A stretch of 64,000 nt of DNA from Buchananella sp. 14KM1171. Lineage in GTDB: Bacteria > Actinomycetota > Actinomycetes > Actinomycetales > Actinomycetaceae. Location: the NCBI RefSeq assembly GCF_041380365.1, contig NZ_CP159981.1, positions 1,364,001 to 1,428,000 on the forward strand. Reading direction: 5' to 3'. Under the pieces are notes generated by a model, which was not told the DNA's origin, searched no databases, and saw only the letters and a list, made by a program, of their open reading frames with translations. Below, piece by piece: positions 24,901 to 34,147 of the stretch. How positions within the stretch are numbered: position 1 is the stretch's first letter; each line of letters starts with the position of its first letter. Both the position numbers and the translations under genes were made by a program.

Positions 24901-26817
24901 GTGGTGAGTTATCGTCCCTCTGATTGGAGCGCGCTGGGGTTGGGCAGTGACCCCACCCCGGGGGACCCGGTGGTGGTGCGTGATGGCGCTACCCGGTATC
25001 GGGGTGTGGCTGATGCGATCAAGCGTTGCGCTGACAACCTGCGGGGGCTGGAGGCTGGGGCGAGTTCGCGGGCCGAGAGTGTCACGGCGCTGCTGGAGCA
25101 GCGCGACACCCTGCTCGATGGGATCGGTAAGGCCGAGGGGCGTTATCGCGCGGCCGGGGAGGCGTTGGAGACGTATTCGGCGGCGTTGGATCGGGTGCAG
25201 ACCGACACGCTGAATGCTTTGTATGCGGCCAGGCAGGCCAAGTGGGAGCGCGATGAGGCCCGCAATAACCAGCGCTACTACCAGGACCTGGCCGACGACT
25301 ACGCGGGCGCCGACGATGACAGCGGCTATGGGCATGACCAGCAGGTGCGTTACACGCGGTTAGCTAATAGTGCTGGACAGGATGCGGCGGCCGCTCAGGA
25401 GCGGATTGATAATCAGGTCCGGGTGGTCCAGGCCGCTGTGGCGGACCGGGATCGGGCTGCGCAGACCGCTATTGATGCGATCCAGGGTGTTACCGCCACC
25501 GATGGGCTTAATGATGGCTGGTGGGAGGACTATGGCGCTAAGGTCCTGGGCTGGATCGCCGCCATCGCTGAATGGGTGGCCAATATCGCGGGCATCTTGG
25601 CTCTGGTCTTGTGCTGGGTTCCTGTACTAGGCCAAGCACTAGCGGTTATCGCTGGGATCGCTGGGGTCGTGGCTGCACTAGCCAACATCGGCCTGGCCTT
25701 GGGTGGGGAGAAGACTTGGCGCGAGGCCCTATGGTCCGTGGGTTTTGCTGCCCTGGGCTGCATCGGCCTGGGCGGCCTGCGCGGGGCTGCCGCATCACTG
25801 AAGGCCCTGAAGGGTTTTGGTGGGGCACTCAAAGCTGCTGGTGGGCTAAAGGGCGCGTTCGTCACCTTCGCAAGCGGACTGCCCAAGGCAATCATCGGTG
25901 GCCTGAAGGGGATGTTCACCTCGGGGAAGAACCTGATTGCACGCCCAATACAGTCGCTGAAGAACGCTGCCGGGGCGCTGCGCAGTGGGACGGTCAAGGT
26001 AGTCGACGACGTCGCTAACGTCGTCGATGATGGCGTAAAGGCCGTGGCCAACGCTGCAGACGGCGTAGCGGATGACGTCGCGAAGGCTGTCGGGGACGAT
26101 ACTGCGGGTGCAGTCAAACGGCACTGGAAAGAAGAGGTAGCCGAGCTAGCAGAAAAGCGAGAACTGGCTCGTCAGACCCGGATTGACGCCACGAAGCGGC
26201 TTGAAGAGATCATGCCGGAGGGGAAAACACTTCAAGACTTTAATCGCAAAAATCTACAGAGTACGCTTGACGAACTCACTAATACAGTAGATATCGATAC
26301 GCATGCTGAGATAAAGCATGGTGCTAATACGATCTCGATTTCGCGAAATGAGGTCACCCGATTCAGTGAGCGGATCGGTGAAGTTGGTGGGATTGGCACT
26401 CTAGAGGACGGGGGTGCTGTTGTGGTTGATAGATTCAAAAGCATGTCTTCCCCGGGGGCTAATAGGATCGATGCACTGGCGGTGTCTGCTGACGGTGAGA
26501 CGTTGATTGTTGGCGAGTTCAAGGGGGTGAGCGGAAGGCTGGACAGCACTCCGCGCCGTACTGACTTCGAGGGCCTTGCCCCGCAGGGGACGCCGGCATA
26601 TACGCGCGATAGACTGCTAAAGGATGACCGAGTTGCGGCATTCTTCGCCGATAACCCGGACGTTTGGGGCAAGGTGCTCAGCGGTGACATGAGATTCGAG
26701 TTGCATGTTATTACTACTGGGCTTGATTCAAGTTCTAAATCCACGGTTATGAAGTTTGGGATGACGGATGACGTGCTTGGTGCGATGGCCAAGCAGGTGG
26801 GCGACTTGTTAAAATAG
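24901..26817 (+). CDS. T7SS-secreted polymorphic toxin 2, putative C-terminal nuclease
   Basis: A 638-residue paralogue of toxin 1. The first ~310 residues are nearly identical in protein and DNA (a few changes such as NLRGLE for SLRALE). Divergence rises after GLRGA and is strongest at about residues 405-510. The tip retains IDALAVSADGETLIVGEFKG (the same D...ExK pattern), QGTPAYTRDRLLKDDRVAAFF and FELHVITT, so both toxins probably share chemistry but differ at the immunity interface. Start GTG and leader are as in toxin 1. The following A7-B3-A8 genes are the matching immunity set. Confidence 0.8.
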   Translation: MVSYRPSDWSALGLGSDPTPGDPVVVRDGATRYRGVADAIKRCADNLRGLEAGASSRAESVTALLEQRDTLLDGIGKAEGRYRAAGEALETYSAALDRVQTDTLNALYAARQAKWERDEARNNQRYYQDLADDYAGADDDSGYGHDQQVRYTRLANSAGQDAAAAQERIDNQVRVVQAAVADRDRAAQTAIDAIQGVTATDGLNDGWWEDYGAKVLGWIAAIAEWVANIAGILALVLCWVPVLGQALAVIAGIAGVVAALANIGLALGGEKTWREALWSVGFAALGCIGLGGLRGAAASLKALKGFGGALKAAGGLKGAFVTFASGLPKAIIGGLKGMFTSGKNLIARPIQSLKNAAGALRSGTVKVVDDVANVVDDGVKAVANAADGVADDVAKAVGDDTAGAVKRHWKEEVAELAEKRELARQTRIDATKRLEEIMPEGKTLQDFNRKNLQSTLDELTNTVDIDTHAEIKHGANTISISRNEVTRFSERIGEVGGIGTLEDGGAVVVDRFKSMSSPGANRIDALAVSADGETLIVGEFKGVSGRLDSTPRRTDFEGLAPQGTPAYTRDRLLKDDRVAAFFADNPDVWGKVLSGDMRFELHVITTGLDSSSKSTVMKFGMTDDVLGAMAKQVGDLLK

Positions 26818-26875
26818 AGTGAACTGTCGAGTTGCGCTGACCATGAGATTAACCTGACTTGAAAGGAAAAGTGGC

Positions 26876-27385
26876 ATGGGTGAGTTTGAGGCAATGTCCT
26901 TAGAGCAGTGTGTAGCTACAGTTAGGGCGTGGGCAGAAGCTCCCTGGCCGCTCACACCAGAACAGGGGCGGGCCATTTGTTCGAAATTGGGTTGGGTAGA
27001 GGATCTGGAAAAGCCTACGTTCTTTTACGTCGGGCTCGGCGATAGATCAAAACGTGATGCGTACTTTTCCGTCCGCGATGGTGATATTTGGTCGCTTTTG
27101 TTCCAGCTGACCACTCGCGTTGACCCAGATGAAGAGAAAAGCAACGGCAAGACAGTGCTGGAGCTAAGCAACGCGCTGGCCAATGCATTGACGCAACTGT
27201 ACGGGAACCCTCTCCGTGAAGTAACAAGTTCGGGCATGGAAAGAGTTGAGTGGAAGCTGGTTAGTGGGGTGTCTATCCATTACGCGATAAGTCCCCGAGT
27301 TCTGATCGTTACTCTCGACTCCCCGGCCTGGACAGCCCTGTTGGCTGATCCCCGCACTGACCCGAACCCGGACGAGCGCTTGTAG
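26876..27385 (+). CDS. Putative immunity protein A7 (family A)
   Basis: A 169-residue family-A protein directly after toxin 2 and thus its likely antidote. ATG 26876 has GAAAGGAAAAG 7-12 nt upstream, a leader similar to that of A1 and unlike the GGAGGTGAG leader of the others. First half of the A3/A4 type; second half (LYGNPLREVTSSGMERVEWK) shared with A8. Confidence 0.74.
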   Translation: MGEFEAMSLEQCVATVRAWAEAPWPLTPEQGRAICSKLGWVEDLEKPTFFYVGLGDRSKRDAYFSVRDGDIWSLLFQLTTRVDPDEEKSNGKTVLELSNALANALTQLYGNPLREVTSSGMERVEWKLVSGVSIHYAISPRVLIVTLDSPAWTALLADPRTDPNPDERL

Positions 27386-27452
27386 CGCGCTGGTAGTCAT
27401 GCGTGCTAGTCGCTGCTATGTCTTAGTCGGGTAGTCGAGATTGGGTGGGACA

Positions 27453-27947
27453 GTGAAACGATTTGAGACAATTTATATTGGTGAGAACGGGGCTAGCAGT
27501 ACGTACAGTCCTCAGGACACGCCAAAGACCTTTGCTGACGATTTTGAGCGCTCACTTACCTCCCCTAGGCTTCTGGATGGCAAGTACGTGTTCTCCTTGA
27601 TTGCGTGGGCTGGGCCGGATGGTGTGGAGCCGGATGATGTGCGTAAGAACTCGTATCATCGGGGTAATTACATGCAGTGCGGGGGTTCTACCGCGGCGAT
27701 GACGGTTGAGGTGCGGGTGACGCACCCGAATAAGTCATTCGAGCATTACGTGGTGGCGCGGGAGCCTGTACGGGATCCGGAGGCGTGGACCACGATCTCG
27801 TGGGATAACGGGGGTGAAGAGCCGTTCGTGGTGCGTCTGCACCCGGAGGAGGTCTTCACGGGTGAGCAGGCCGCGAAGGTGTTTAGAGACTACATCGAGC
27901 GCGACCAGCTCCCACCCGACGAGTTGCTGCGCCGCGTCTACATTTGA
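27453..27947 (+). CDS. Putative immunity protein B3 (family B)
   Basis: A 164-residue family-B protein. Its N-terminal third differs from B1 and B2 (FETIYIGENGASSTYSPQDT), while the last ~100 residues are nearly identical, again suggesting gene conversion in the 3' part. GTG 27453 is the preferred start (TTG 27441 is the alternative). The 5' leader repeats the one before B1 and B2. Confidence 0.65.
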   Translation: MKRFETIYIGENGASSTYSPQDTPKTFADDFERSLTSPRLLDGKYVFSLIAWAGPDGVEPDDVRKNSYHRGNYMQCGGSTAAMTVEVRVTHPNKSFEHYVVAREPVRDPEAWTTISWDNGGEEPFVVRLHPEEVFTGEQAAKVFRDYIERDQLPPDELLRRVYI

Positions 27948-28000
27948 TCCATGCCGGCGTGGCGAGTGCGTTAGTTGCTGTTGTGTGGAGGTGAGCGCCA

Positions 28001-28510
28001 ATGGGCGAGTTTGAGGCAATGTCCTTAGAGCGGTGCGTGGCTACCGTTAGGGCGTGGGCGGACGCGCCCTGGCCGCTCACACCAGAACAGGGGCGGGCCA
28101 TCTGCGCGGATTTGGGTTGGGTAGAGGATCTGGAAAAGCGTACGTTCTTTTACGTCGGGCTCGGCGATAGATCAAAACATGATGCGTACTTTTTGGTCCA
28201 CGATGGTGGTGTTTGGAAGGTATTGTTTCAGCTGACCACTCGTGTTTCCCCGGAGGATGCGCAAAGTCGCGGTAAGACAGTGCTGGAGCTAAGCAACGCG
28301 CTGGTCGATGCATTGACGCAACTGTATGGGAACCCTGTTCGTGAAGTAACAAGTTCGGGTATGGAAAGAGTTGAGTGGAATCTGGTTAGTGGGGTGTCCA
28401 TCCATTACGCGATAAGTTCCCGGGTTCTAATCGTTGCTGTCGACTCCCCGGCCAGGACAGCCCTGCTGGCTGACCCGCGCGCAGACCCGAACCCGGACGA
28501 GCGCTTGTAG
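28001..28510 (+). CDS. Putative immunity protein A8 (family A)
   Basis: A 169-residue paralogue closing locus 2. ATG 28001 has GGAGGTGAG upstream. It is closest to A7 in its second half, with its own changes (LEKRTFFYVGLGDRSKHDAY, VWKVLFQL). The array ends here, 167 bp before topA, as locus 1 ends before manA. Confidence 0.72.
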   Translation: MGEFEAMSLERCVATVRAWADAPWPLTPEQGRAICADLGWVEDLEKRTFFYVGLGDRSKHDAYFLVHDGGVWKVLFQLTTRVSPEDAQSRGKTVLELSNALVDALTQLYGNPVREVTSSGMERVEWNLVSGVSIHYAISSRVLIVAVDSPARTALLADPRADPNPDERL

Positions 28511-28677
28511 CGCGCCGAGGTCTGCCGTGGGCGGGACGGGCTGCTGGTGCTGCTGGCCTAGCGGCAACGTCGTCCACCCCGAAGGCCGCTCCACAAGCGC
28601 GCTGCGGTGGCAAGCCAGCCGGGCGCGCCGTGTACCCTCAGAAAAGAAGCCCTCCAAATCAGGAAACAGGTGTAGGT

Positions 28678-31497
28678 ATGAAGCTCGTCATCGTGGAGTC
28701 GCCCGCCAAGGCCAAGCGCATCGGCGCGTTCCTGGGTGATGACTACGTGGTGGAGGCCTCGATCGGTCACATCCGTGACCTGCCCCAGCCCCGCGACCTG
28801 CCCGAGACCCTGAAGAAGTCCGGCTACGCCAAGTTCGCCGTGGACGTGGACAACGACTTCGAGCCCTACTACGTGGTGGACGCGGACAAGAAGAAGAAGG
28901 TGGCGGAGCTCAAGCGCTACCTGAAGGACGCCGAGGCGCTCTACCTGGCCACTGATGAGGACCGCGAGGGAGAGGCGATCGCCTGGCACCTACTGGAGGT
29001 GCTCAAGCCCAAGGTGCCGGTGCGGCGCATGGTGTTCCACGAGATCACCAAGGAGGCCATCACCAACGCGCTGGACAACACGCGCGAGGTGAACCTGCAC
29101 CTGGTGGACGCGCAGGAGACGCGCCGAATCCTGGACCGCCTGGTCGGCTTCGAGGTCTCCCCGCTGCTGTGGCGCAAGGTGCGCACCGGCCTGAGCGCCG
29201 GGCGCGTGCAGTCCGTGGCCACCCGCCTGGTGGTGGAGCGCGAGCGCGAGCGCATGGCGTTCGTCCCGGCCGGCTATCACTCCGTCACCGCAGACCTGGC
29301 CACCGCCGCCGGGGAGGTCTTTGCCGCCCGCCTGGTGAGCGTGGACGGCGTGAACGTTGCCACCGGCCGCGATTTCGGGGACGACGGCCAGTTGAAGAGC
29401 GCCGCCCAGAAGGCCGGCGTGTTTGCGCTCGGGGAGGCCGACGCTGCCGCCCTGGCCGCCTCCCTTGGTGGGGCGAGCGCGCTGGTGGCCGACGTTGCCT
29501 CCAAGCCCTACACGCGCCGTCCGGCCGCCCCCTTTACTACCTCCACGCTGCAGCAGGAGGCCTCCCGCAAGCTGCGCATGAGCTCGCGCGACGCGATGCG
29601 CACGGCCCAGTCCCTGTACGAGAACGGTTACATCACCTACATGCGTACCGACTCCACGGCCCTGTCCGGGGAGGCGCTGCGGGCGGCGCGCGCCCAGGCC
29701 GTGGAGCTGTACGGCGAGCAGAGCATTCCGGCCTCGCCGCGCGTGTACGCCACCAAGGCGAAGGGCGCGCAGGAGGCGCACGAGGCTATCCGCCCGGCGG
29801 GCAACAACTTCCGCACCCCCACCGAGGTGCGGGGGCAGCTGAATGCCAGCGAGTTCGCGCTCTACGAGCTGATCTGGAAGCGCACCATTGCCTCCCAGAT
29901 GGTGGACGCCAAGGGCTTCACCTCCACCGTGGAGCTGACCGCGCCCGGCACCGACGCGGCCGGGGCGGGGCGCCAGTTGAAGCTGAGCGCCGCCGGCACG
30001 GTCATCACCCAGCGCGGCTTCCTGGCCGCCTACGAGGAGGGCCGGGACGCCGAGCGCTACAAGGAGGCCGACGAGGAGCGCCTGCCGGAGCTCGCCGCCG
30101 GCCAGGAGCTGGACGTTGCCGGTGCGCACCAGAAGGGACACCAGACCTCCGCGCCGCCGCGCTACACCGAGGCCAGCCTGGTCAAGGCCATGGAGGCCAA
30201 CGGGATCGGCCGCCCCTCCACCTACGCCGCCACCATCTCCGTGATTACCGACCGTGGCTACGTGGAGCGGCGCGGGCAGGCGCTGGTGCCCACGTGGCTG
30301 GCTTTCTCCGTGGTGCGCCTGCTGGAGGACAACCTGGCGGAGCTGGTGGACTACGACTTCACCGCCTCCATGGAGAGCGACCTGGACCGGATCGCCGCCG
30401 GTGACGCCGAGCGCGTGGCCTGGCTGCGCCGCTTCTTCTTTGGCTCCGGCGAGGGCGAGGGGCTGCGGGCCGTTGGGCTGCGCACCGCCGTGGAGTCCCT
30501 GGGGGACATCGACGCGCGCGCCGTGAACTCCATTGAGGTGGGCGGCGGCGTGAACGTGCGCGTGGGCCGCTACGGCCCCTACCTGGAGGACGCCGAGGGC
30601 CGCCGCGCCCCGCTGCCCAGCGACGTCGCCCCCGACGAGCTCACCGCCCAGAAGGTGGCCGAGCTCTTCGAGCGGGCCAGCGACGACGGCCGCGAGCTCG
30701 GCATCGACCCCGTCACCGGCCACGTCATCATCGCCAAGGACGGCCGCTACGGCCCCTACGTCACCGAGGTCCTACCGGAGGAAGGCCAAGCGGAGGGGGC
30801 GGCTAAGGAGGCAGCGTCGGCCACCGGCGCCACCAAGACGGGCGCCCGCAAGAAGGCGGCCGCCAAGCCGCGCACCGCCTCCCTGCTCAAGAGCATGGAC
30901 CTGGCCACCGTCACGCTGGACGACGCGCTCAAGCTGCTGTCGCTGCCGCGCGTGGTGGGCGTGGACACCGACGGCGTGGAGATCACCGCGCAGAACGGTC
31001 GCTTTGGGCCCTACCTGAAGAAGGGCACGGACTCGCGCTCGCTGGCCACCGAAGAGGAGATGTTCACCATCACCCTGGAGCAGGCCAGTGCCATCTACGC
31101 CCAGCCCAAGACGCGCGGGGTGCGCGGGGCCGCCAAGCCGCCGCTACGCGAGTTCGGCGAGGACCCGGTCAGCGGCAAGAAGGTCACCGTCAAGGAGGGC
31201 CGCTTTGGGCCCTACATCACCGACGGCACCACCAACGTCACCGTGCCGCGCGGGGAGGACCCAGCGGAGCTGACGCAGGAGCGTGCCTTCGAACTGCTGC
31301 AGATCAAGCGGGAGAAGGGCCCGGCCAAGAAATCCCCCGCCAAGAAGACGACTGCAAAGAAGACGACGACCAAGATGGCGGCGAAGAAGCCCGCTGCGAA
31401 GGCGGCGTCGGCCAAGAGCGCAGCTACCAAGAGCACGGCGGCCAAGGCGCCGGCTAGGAAGACCGCGACCAAGAAGGCGGCCGACGCGGCCGAGTAG
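28678..31497 (+). CDS. topA: DNA topoisomerase I
   Basis: Type IA topoisomerase that relaxes negative supercoils; 939 residues. The N-terminal TOPRIM domain starts KLVIVESPAKAKRIGAFLG and includes TDEDREGEAIAWHL. The catalytic tyrosine is about Y321 in YITYMRTDSTALSG. The C-terminal region carries repeated GRYGPYV/GRFGPYL modules instead of zinc fingers, as usual in actinobacteria, and ends in a Lys/Ala-rich DNA-binding tail (AKKTTAKKTTTKMAAKK). ATG 28678 is chosen from alignment with the family. A TACCCT -10 box lies at 28632-28637. A GGACGACG-type motif (reverse) sits in the leader at 28566. Confidence 0.96.
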   Translation: MKLVIVESPAKAKRIGAFLGDDYVVEASIGHIRDLPQPRDLPETLKKSGYAKFAVDVDNDFEPYYVVDADKKKKVAELKRYLKDAEALYLATDEDREGEAIAWHLLEVLKPKVPVRRMVFHEITKEAITNALDNTREVNLHLVDAQETRRILDRLVGFEVSPLLWRKVRTGLSAGRVQSVATRLVVERERERMAFVPAGYHSVTADLATAAGEVFAARLVSVDGVNVATGRDFGDDGQLKSAAQKAGVFALGEADAAALAASLGGASALVADVASKPYTRRPAAPFTTSTLQQEASRKLRMSSRDAMRTAQSLYENGYITYMRTDSTALSGEALRAARAQAVELYGEQSIPASPRVYATKAKGAQEAHEAIRPAGNNFRTPTEVRGQLNASEFALYELIWKRTIASQMVDAKGFTSTVELTAPGTDAAGAGRQLKLSAAGTVITQRGFLAAYEEGRDAERYKEADEERLPELAAGQELDVAGAHQKGHQTSAPPRYTEASLVKAMEANGIGRPSTYAATISVITDRGYVERRGQALVPTWLAFSVVRLLEDNLAELVDYDFTASMESDLDRIAAGDAERVAWLRRFFFGSGEGEGLRAVGLRTAVESLGDIDARAVNSIEVGGGVNVRVGRYGPYLEDAEGRRAPLPSDVAPDELTAQKVAELFERASDDGRELGIDPVTGHVIIAKDGRYGPYVTEVLPEEGQAEGAAKEAASATGATKTGARKKAAAKPRTASLLKSMDLATVTLDDALKLLSLPRVVGVDTDGVEITAQNGRFGPYLKKGTDSRSLATEEEMFTITLEQASAIYAQPKTRGVRGAAKPPLREFGEDPVSGKKVTVKEGRFGPYITDGTTNVTVPRGEDPAELTQERAFELLQIKREKGPAKKSPAKKTTAKKTTTKMAAKKPAAKAASAKSAATKSTAAKAPARKTATKKAADAAE

Positions 31498-31614
31498 GAC
31501 GCCGGCACTGGCGGTTAGTCAGGCCGGCGCGGGCTGAGTTGTTCGGCGTGGGTGATGAGGTCTGCTCGGACGCACCGGCGCGGGCGGTTAGTCGGGCCGC
31601 AGGCCGGTGGGCGC

Positions 31615-31620
31615 TAGGGT
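31615..31620 (+). promoter_or_regulatory. -10 element of a leaderless promoter (tmk)
   Basis: TAGGGT, then TGGCTC, then ATG 31627. Confidence 0.55.
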
Positions 31621-31626
31621 TGGCTC

Positions 31627-32283
31627 ATGCACACGCCGTTTGCCCCCGTTCCCGTCGTGCCCGCCAGCGGCTTGTTCGTGGCCTTCGAGGGAGGTGACGG
31701 CAGCGGCAAGACCACGCAGGTGCGCGCGCTGGCGCAGCGCCTAGAGGAGGCCGGGCGGGAGGTGATCACCTCCCGCGAACCGGGCGGCACCCCGCTGGGG
31801 GAGTCCATCCGCAACCTGCTGCTGCACGGTGACGACATGGGAGCGCGCGCGGAGGCGCTGCTCTACGCCGCCTCGCGGGCCCAGCACGTCGACGAGCTGA
31901 TTCGACCCGCCCTGGAGCGCGGCGCCGCTGTGATCACGGACCGTTACTGGGACTCCTCCATCGCCTACCAGGGGGCGGCGCGCCAGCTGGGCGGTGACGA
32001 GGTGGCGGCGCTGTCCCACTGGGCCACCGCCGGCCTGGCCCCGCACCTGACCGTGCTGCTGGACCTGCCGGTGGAGGAGGCCGCGGCGCGGCGACGCAAC
32101 GAAGGGCGGGGCGCCGAGGACCGCCTGGAGCGTGAAACGGCTCAGTTTCACGAGCGGGTGCGCGCGGGCTACCTGGCCCTGGCGGCGCAGGCCCCGCAGC
32201 GCTACCTGGTGCTGGATGCCCGCGCCGGCGTGGTGGAGCTGGAGCAGCAGATCTGGGCGCGGGTGCAGCAGCTGCTCGCGTAG
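31627..32283 (+). CDS. tmk: dTMP kinase
   Basis: Phosphorylates dTMP to dTDP in dTTP synthesis. The 218-residue protein has the P-loop FEGGDGSGKTTQ, the DRx motif in TSREPGGTPLGE, and TDRYWDSSIAYQGAAR. The lid region is RRNEGRGAEDRLERE. Start ATG 31627 lies 6 nt after a TAGGGT box, with no ribosome binding site. topA-tmk-holB order is typical of actinobacteria; here a convergent nuclease gene has been placed between tmk and holB. Confidence 0.95.
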   Translation: MHTPFAPVPVVPASGLFVAFEGGDGSGKTTQVRALAQRLEEAGREVITSREPGGTPLGESIRNLLLHGDDMGARAEALLYAASRAQHVDELIRPALERGAAVITDRYWDSSIAYQGAARQLGGDEVAALSHWATAGLAPHLTVLLDLPVEEAAARRRNEGRGAEDRLERETAQFHERVRAGYLALAAQAPQRYLVLDARAGVVELEQQIWARVQQLLA

Positions 32284-32357
32284 GCGGCCGGCGGGTCGCT
32301 GGTCGGGGCGTGCAGGTCGCTGCGTCAGGATGAAACCGGGTACGTCAAGATGAAGCA

Positions 32358-32391
32358 GGTGGGGCGGACTGGTAATCCAGTCCGCCCCACC
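32358..32391. terminator. Bidirectional terminator between tmk and the HNH gene
   Basis: A perfect 15-bp inverted repeat, GGTGGGGCGGACTGG, TAAT loop, CCAGTCCGCCCCACC, between convergent genes. Confidence 0.85.
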
Positions 32392-32442
32392 GTTCGGTTC
32401 GAGTCATGGCGCGCCCTTATGGGGCGCCGTCATCCCGCGCTG

Positions 32443-33741
32443 TCAGCGCTCGCAGGCCACGCCGTCTCCGTCGCGGTCCAGCTTCGGGCGGTAGCCGGGT
32501 TCGCCGCGGTACAACGGAGCGGCTCCGGCGGCCTTGGCTTCGCTGCAGTTTCGGAAGTAGACGTCCTCCTGCACCGGTGCCGGCTCCGGAGCGGCCTCCT
32601 CGTAAACCGGCTCGGGCTCCGCAGGCTGCTCGTGGCTGCCCCAATCTGGATTGCCGCCCTGCTCTTCGGGTGCTGCGCCGCCACCGTCGTTGGGCACCGC
32701 CACCTCCTCCGGCGTAGGAGTCGGGGTGGACATGACGCTGGGGTCCCAGGCGCGGTCGGCTTCGAGCGGGATGCGCTGCTCCAGGCAGTCCTGCAGGATC
32801 GCGGCGATCGCATCGTGCTCGGCAGCGGTCATCCAGAGGTCGTACTTGTACTTGACCGCCACCTGACGCGCCACGTACTGGCAGCGGAAGGGCTTGTTCG
32901 GTGGCAGCCAGGTGGCGGCGTCACCGTCCCCCTTTTGCTGGTTGGACGGCCCGTCGACCGCGAGGAGGTTAAGCGGATCGTTAGCGAACTCGGCCCGCAG
33001 GGCGTCATCCCATTGGCGCGCACCCTTTTGCCAAGCGTCGGAAAGCGCGACCACGTGGTCGATCTGCACGGCCTCGGAGGTGTCTTCCCCGCGCACAAAG
33101 GCGATCTTCTGCCCGGTGAAGGGGTCGAATAGCGTGCCGCTCTCCGCCACACAGTCATTGGTGCCGGGCTTGACCACAAGGTCAGAGAGGTCGCGGCGCA
33201 GAATGTCATTTCGCGTGTCGCAGCCATTTCGGTCCGTGTCCAGCCAGCGTTGCCCAAAGAGATTACGGTCGTAATCGTTTGCCTGTGCCCGCCCCTTTAT
33301 CCGCAGCTTGGTGAGCACGTTCAAGGCGGTTTCTGGCTTTCCGGACGAATCGAGCAGTGCCGTCCGCTTAGTGGGAGTGGGCGTAGGGGTGGGGGTGGGT
33401 GAGGGCTTGGGGCTAAGCGTGGCGCTCGGGGTCTGCGTAGGTGAAGGGGACGGGGGCGCGGCTGTTGTCGCCTTACCAGAAGCGGCCTGCGTGGCAGTGG
33501 GAGGAGCGAGAAAGCCGCCTGCGATGATCATGGCGAGGCCCACCAGGCCCGCAGATAGAGCCGGCCGCTTTAGCCCGCCCACCACGGGAGTCAGGAAGGA
33601 CTTCTTGGCCACCGCGTGCCAGATGCTGGTGATGCCAATAACGAGCCCACTAAAGGCCAGTCCGAGGCCAAAACTATCCGCGAACGCCCCGAGTGTGAGC
33701 AGGCCGAGGATCGCGTACCCGGCCATCTTCAACTTCGACAT
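32443..33741 (-). CDS. Membrane-anchored HNH (DUF1524) nuclease with excalibur domain
   Basis: A 432-residue protein. Two or three hydrophobic segments occupy residues 1-85 (GYAILGLLTLGAFADSFG; GLVGLAMIIAGGFLAPP), followed by a Pro/Thr-rich linker (SPTQTPSATLSPKPSP). The DUF1524/GmrSD-type HNH domain has AVQIDHVVALSDAWQKGA and FANDPLNLLAVDGPSNQQK. After a second acidic/proline linker comes a C-terminal excalibur calcium-binding motif (YFRNCSEAKAAG ... DRDGDGVACE). The catalytic part is probably outside the cell, so it may degrade external DNA for nutrients, competition or uptake. Start ATG 33741 has AAGGAATG about 10 nt upstream. It interrupts the tmk-holB gene order. Confidence 0.88.
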   Translation of the reverse strand: MSKLKMAGYAILGLLTLGAFADSFGLGLAFSGLVIGITSIWHAVAKKSFLTPVVGGLKRPALSAGLVGLAMIIAGGFLAPPTATQAASGKATTAAPPSPSPTQTPSATLSPKPSPTPTPTPTPTKRTALLDSSGKPETALNVLTKLRIKGRAQANDYDRNLFGQRWLDTDRNGCDTRNDILRRDLSDLVVKPGTNDCVAESGTLFDPFTGQKIAFVRGEDTSEAVQIDHVVALSDAWQKGARQWDDALRAEFANDPLNLLAVDGPSNQQKGDGDAATWLPPNKPFRCQYVARQVAVKYKYDLWMTAAEHDAIAAILQDCLEQRIPLEADRAWDPSVMSTPTPTPEEVAVPNDGGGAAPEEQGGNPDWGSHEQPAEPEPVYEEAAPEPAPVQEDVYFRNCSEAKAAGAAPLYRGEPGYRPKLDRDGDGVACER

Positions 33742-34147
33742 CTTGCTGCATTCCTTGCGCTAATTAGGGACGCCAACACAACGCGAGTGATTGTGCGTGC
33801 CTATAGCATGTTTGAGCAAATTTCGCCGGACCCCTTCTCTCTTTGTGGATATCCCCGGTTGGGGCGGGGGAGTCTCGGTCCCGGCAAAGTCTCTGCCGCC
33901 CGCTGCACTGTGCGGGCGGCCTGGTGCCGGCTCACCCTTACCCCGCTCCTGCTGCCTGGCCCTGCCGTCTGGCGCCTGGCGCCAGGGCAGAGGGCGGTAT
34001 CTGCGCCGTGGAGCCGGATTCCCGTCGGCCCCCACCGCCCGCGGACGGAGGCACTGGCAGCGCATCCACCGCTACCCCAACCCGTCGAGCCCCCACCGCC
34101 CGCAGACGGAGGGACTAGATGTTGGCGCCTCGGGATAGGGTGATTCC
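33742..34147. other. Divergent intergenic region before holB
   Basis: No gene seen. Near its right end is a 21-bp imperfect direct repeat, CCCCACCGCCCGCRGACGGAGG, at about 34029 and 34091. The left end carries the promoter region of the nuclease gene (AT-richer, TTTGAGCAAATTTCG). Confidence 0.6.
34136..34141 (+). promoter_or_regulatory. -10 element of a leaderless promoter (holB)
   Basis: TAGGGT, then GATTCC, then ATG 34148; same spacing as tmk. Confidence 0.55.

Noticed and set aside
12770-28510. CRISPR-like interpretation of the repeated leaders
   Set aside because: Repeats are gene leaders and paralogous genes about 500 bp apart, not short repeats with unique spacers.
28990-30723. 577-codon reverse-strand frame inside topA
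   Set aside because: Shadow of topA; no domain, no ribosome binding site.
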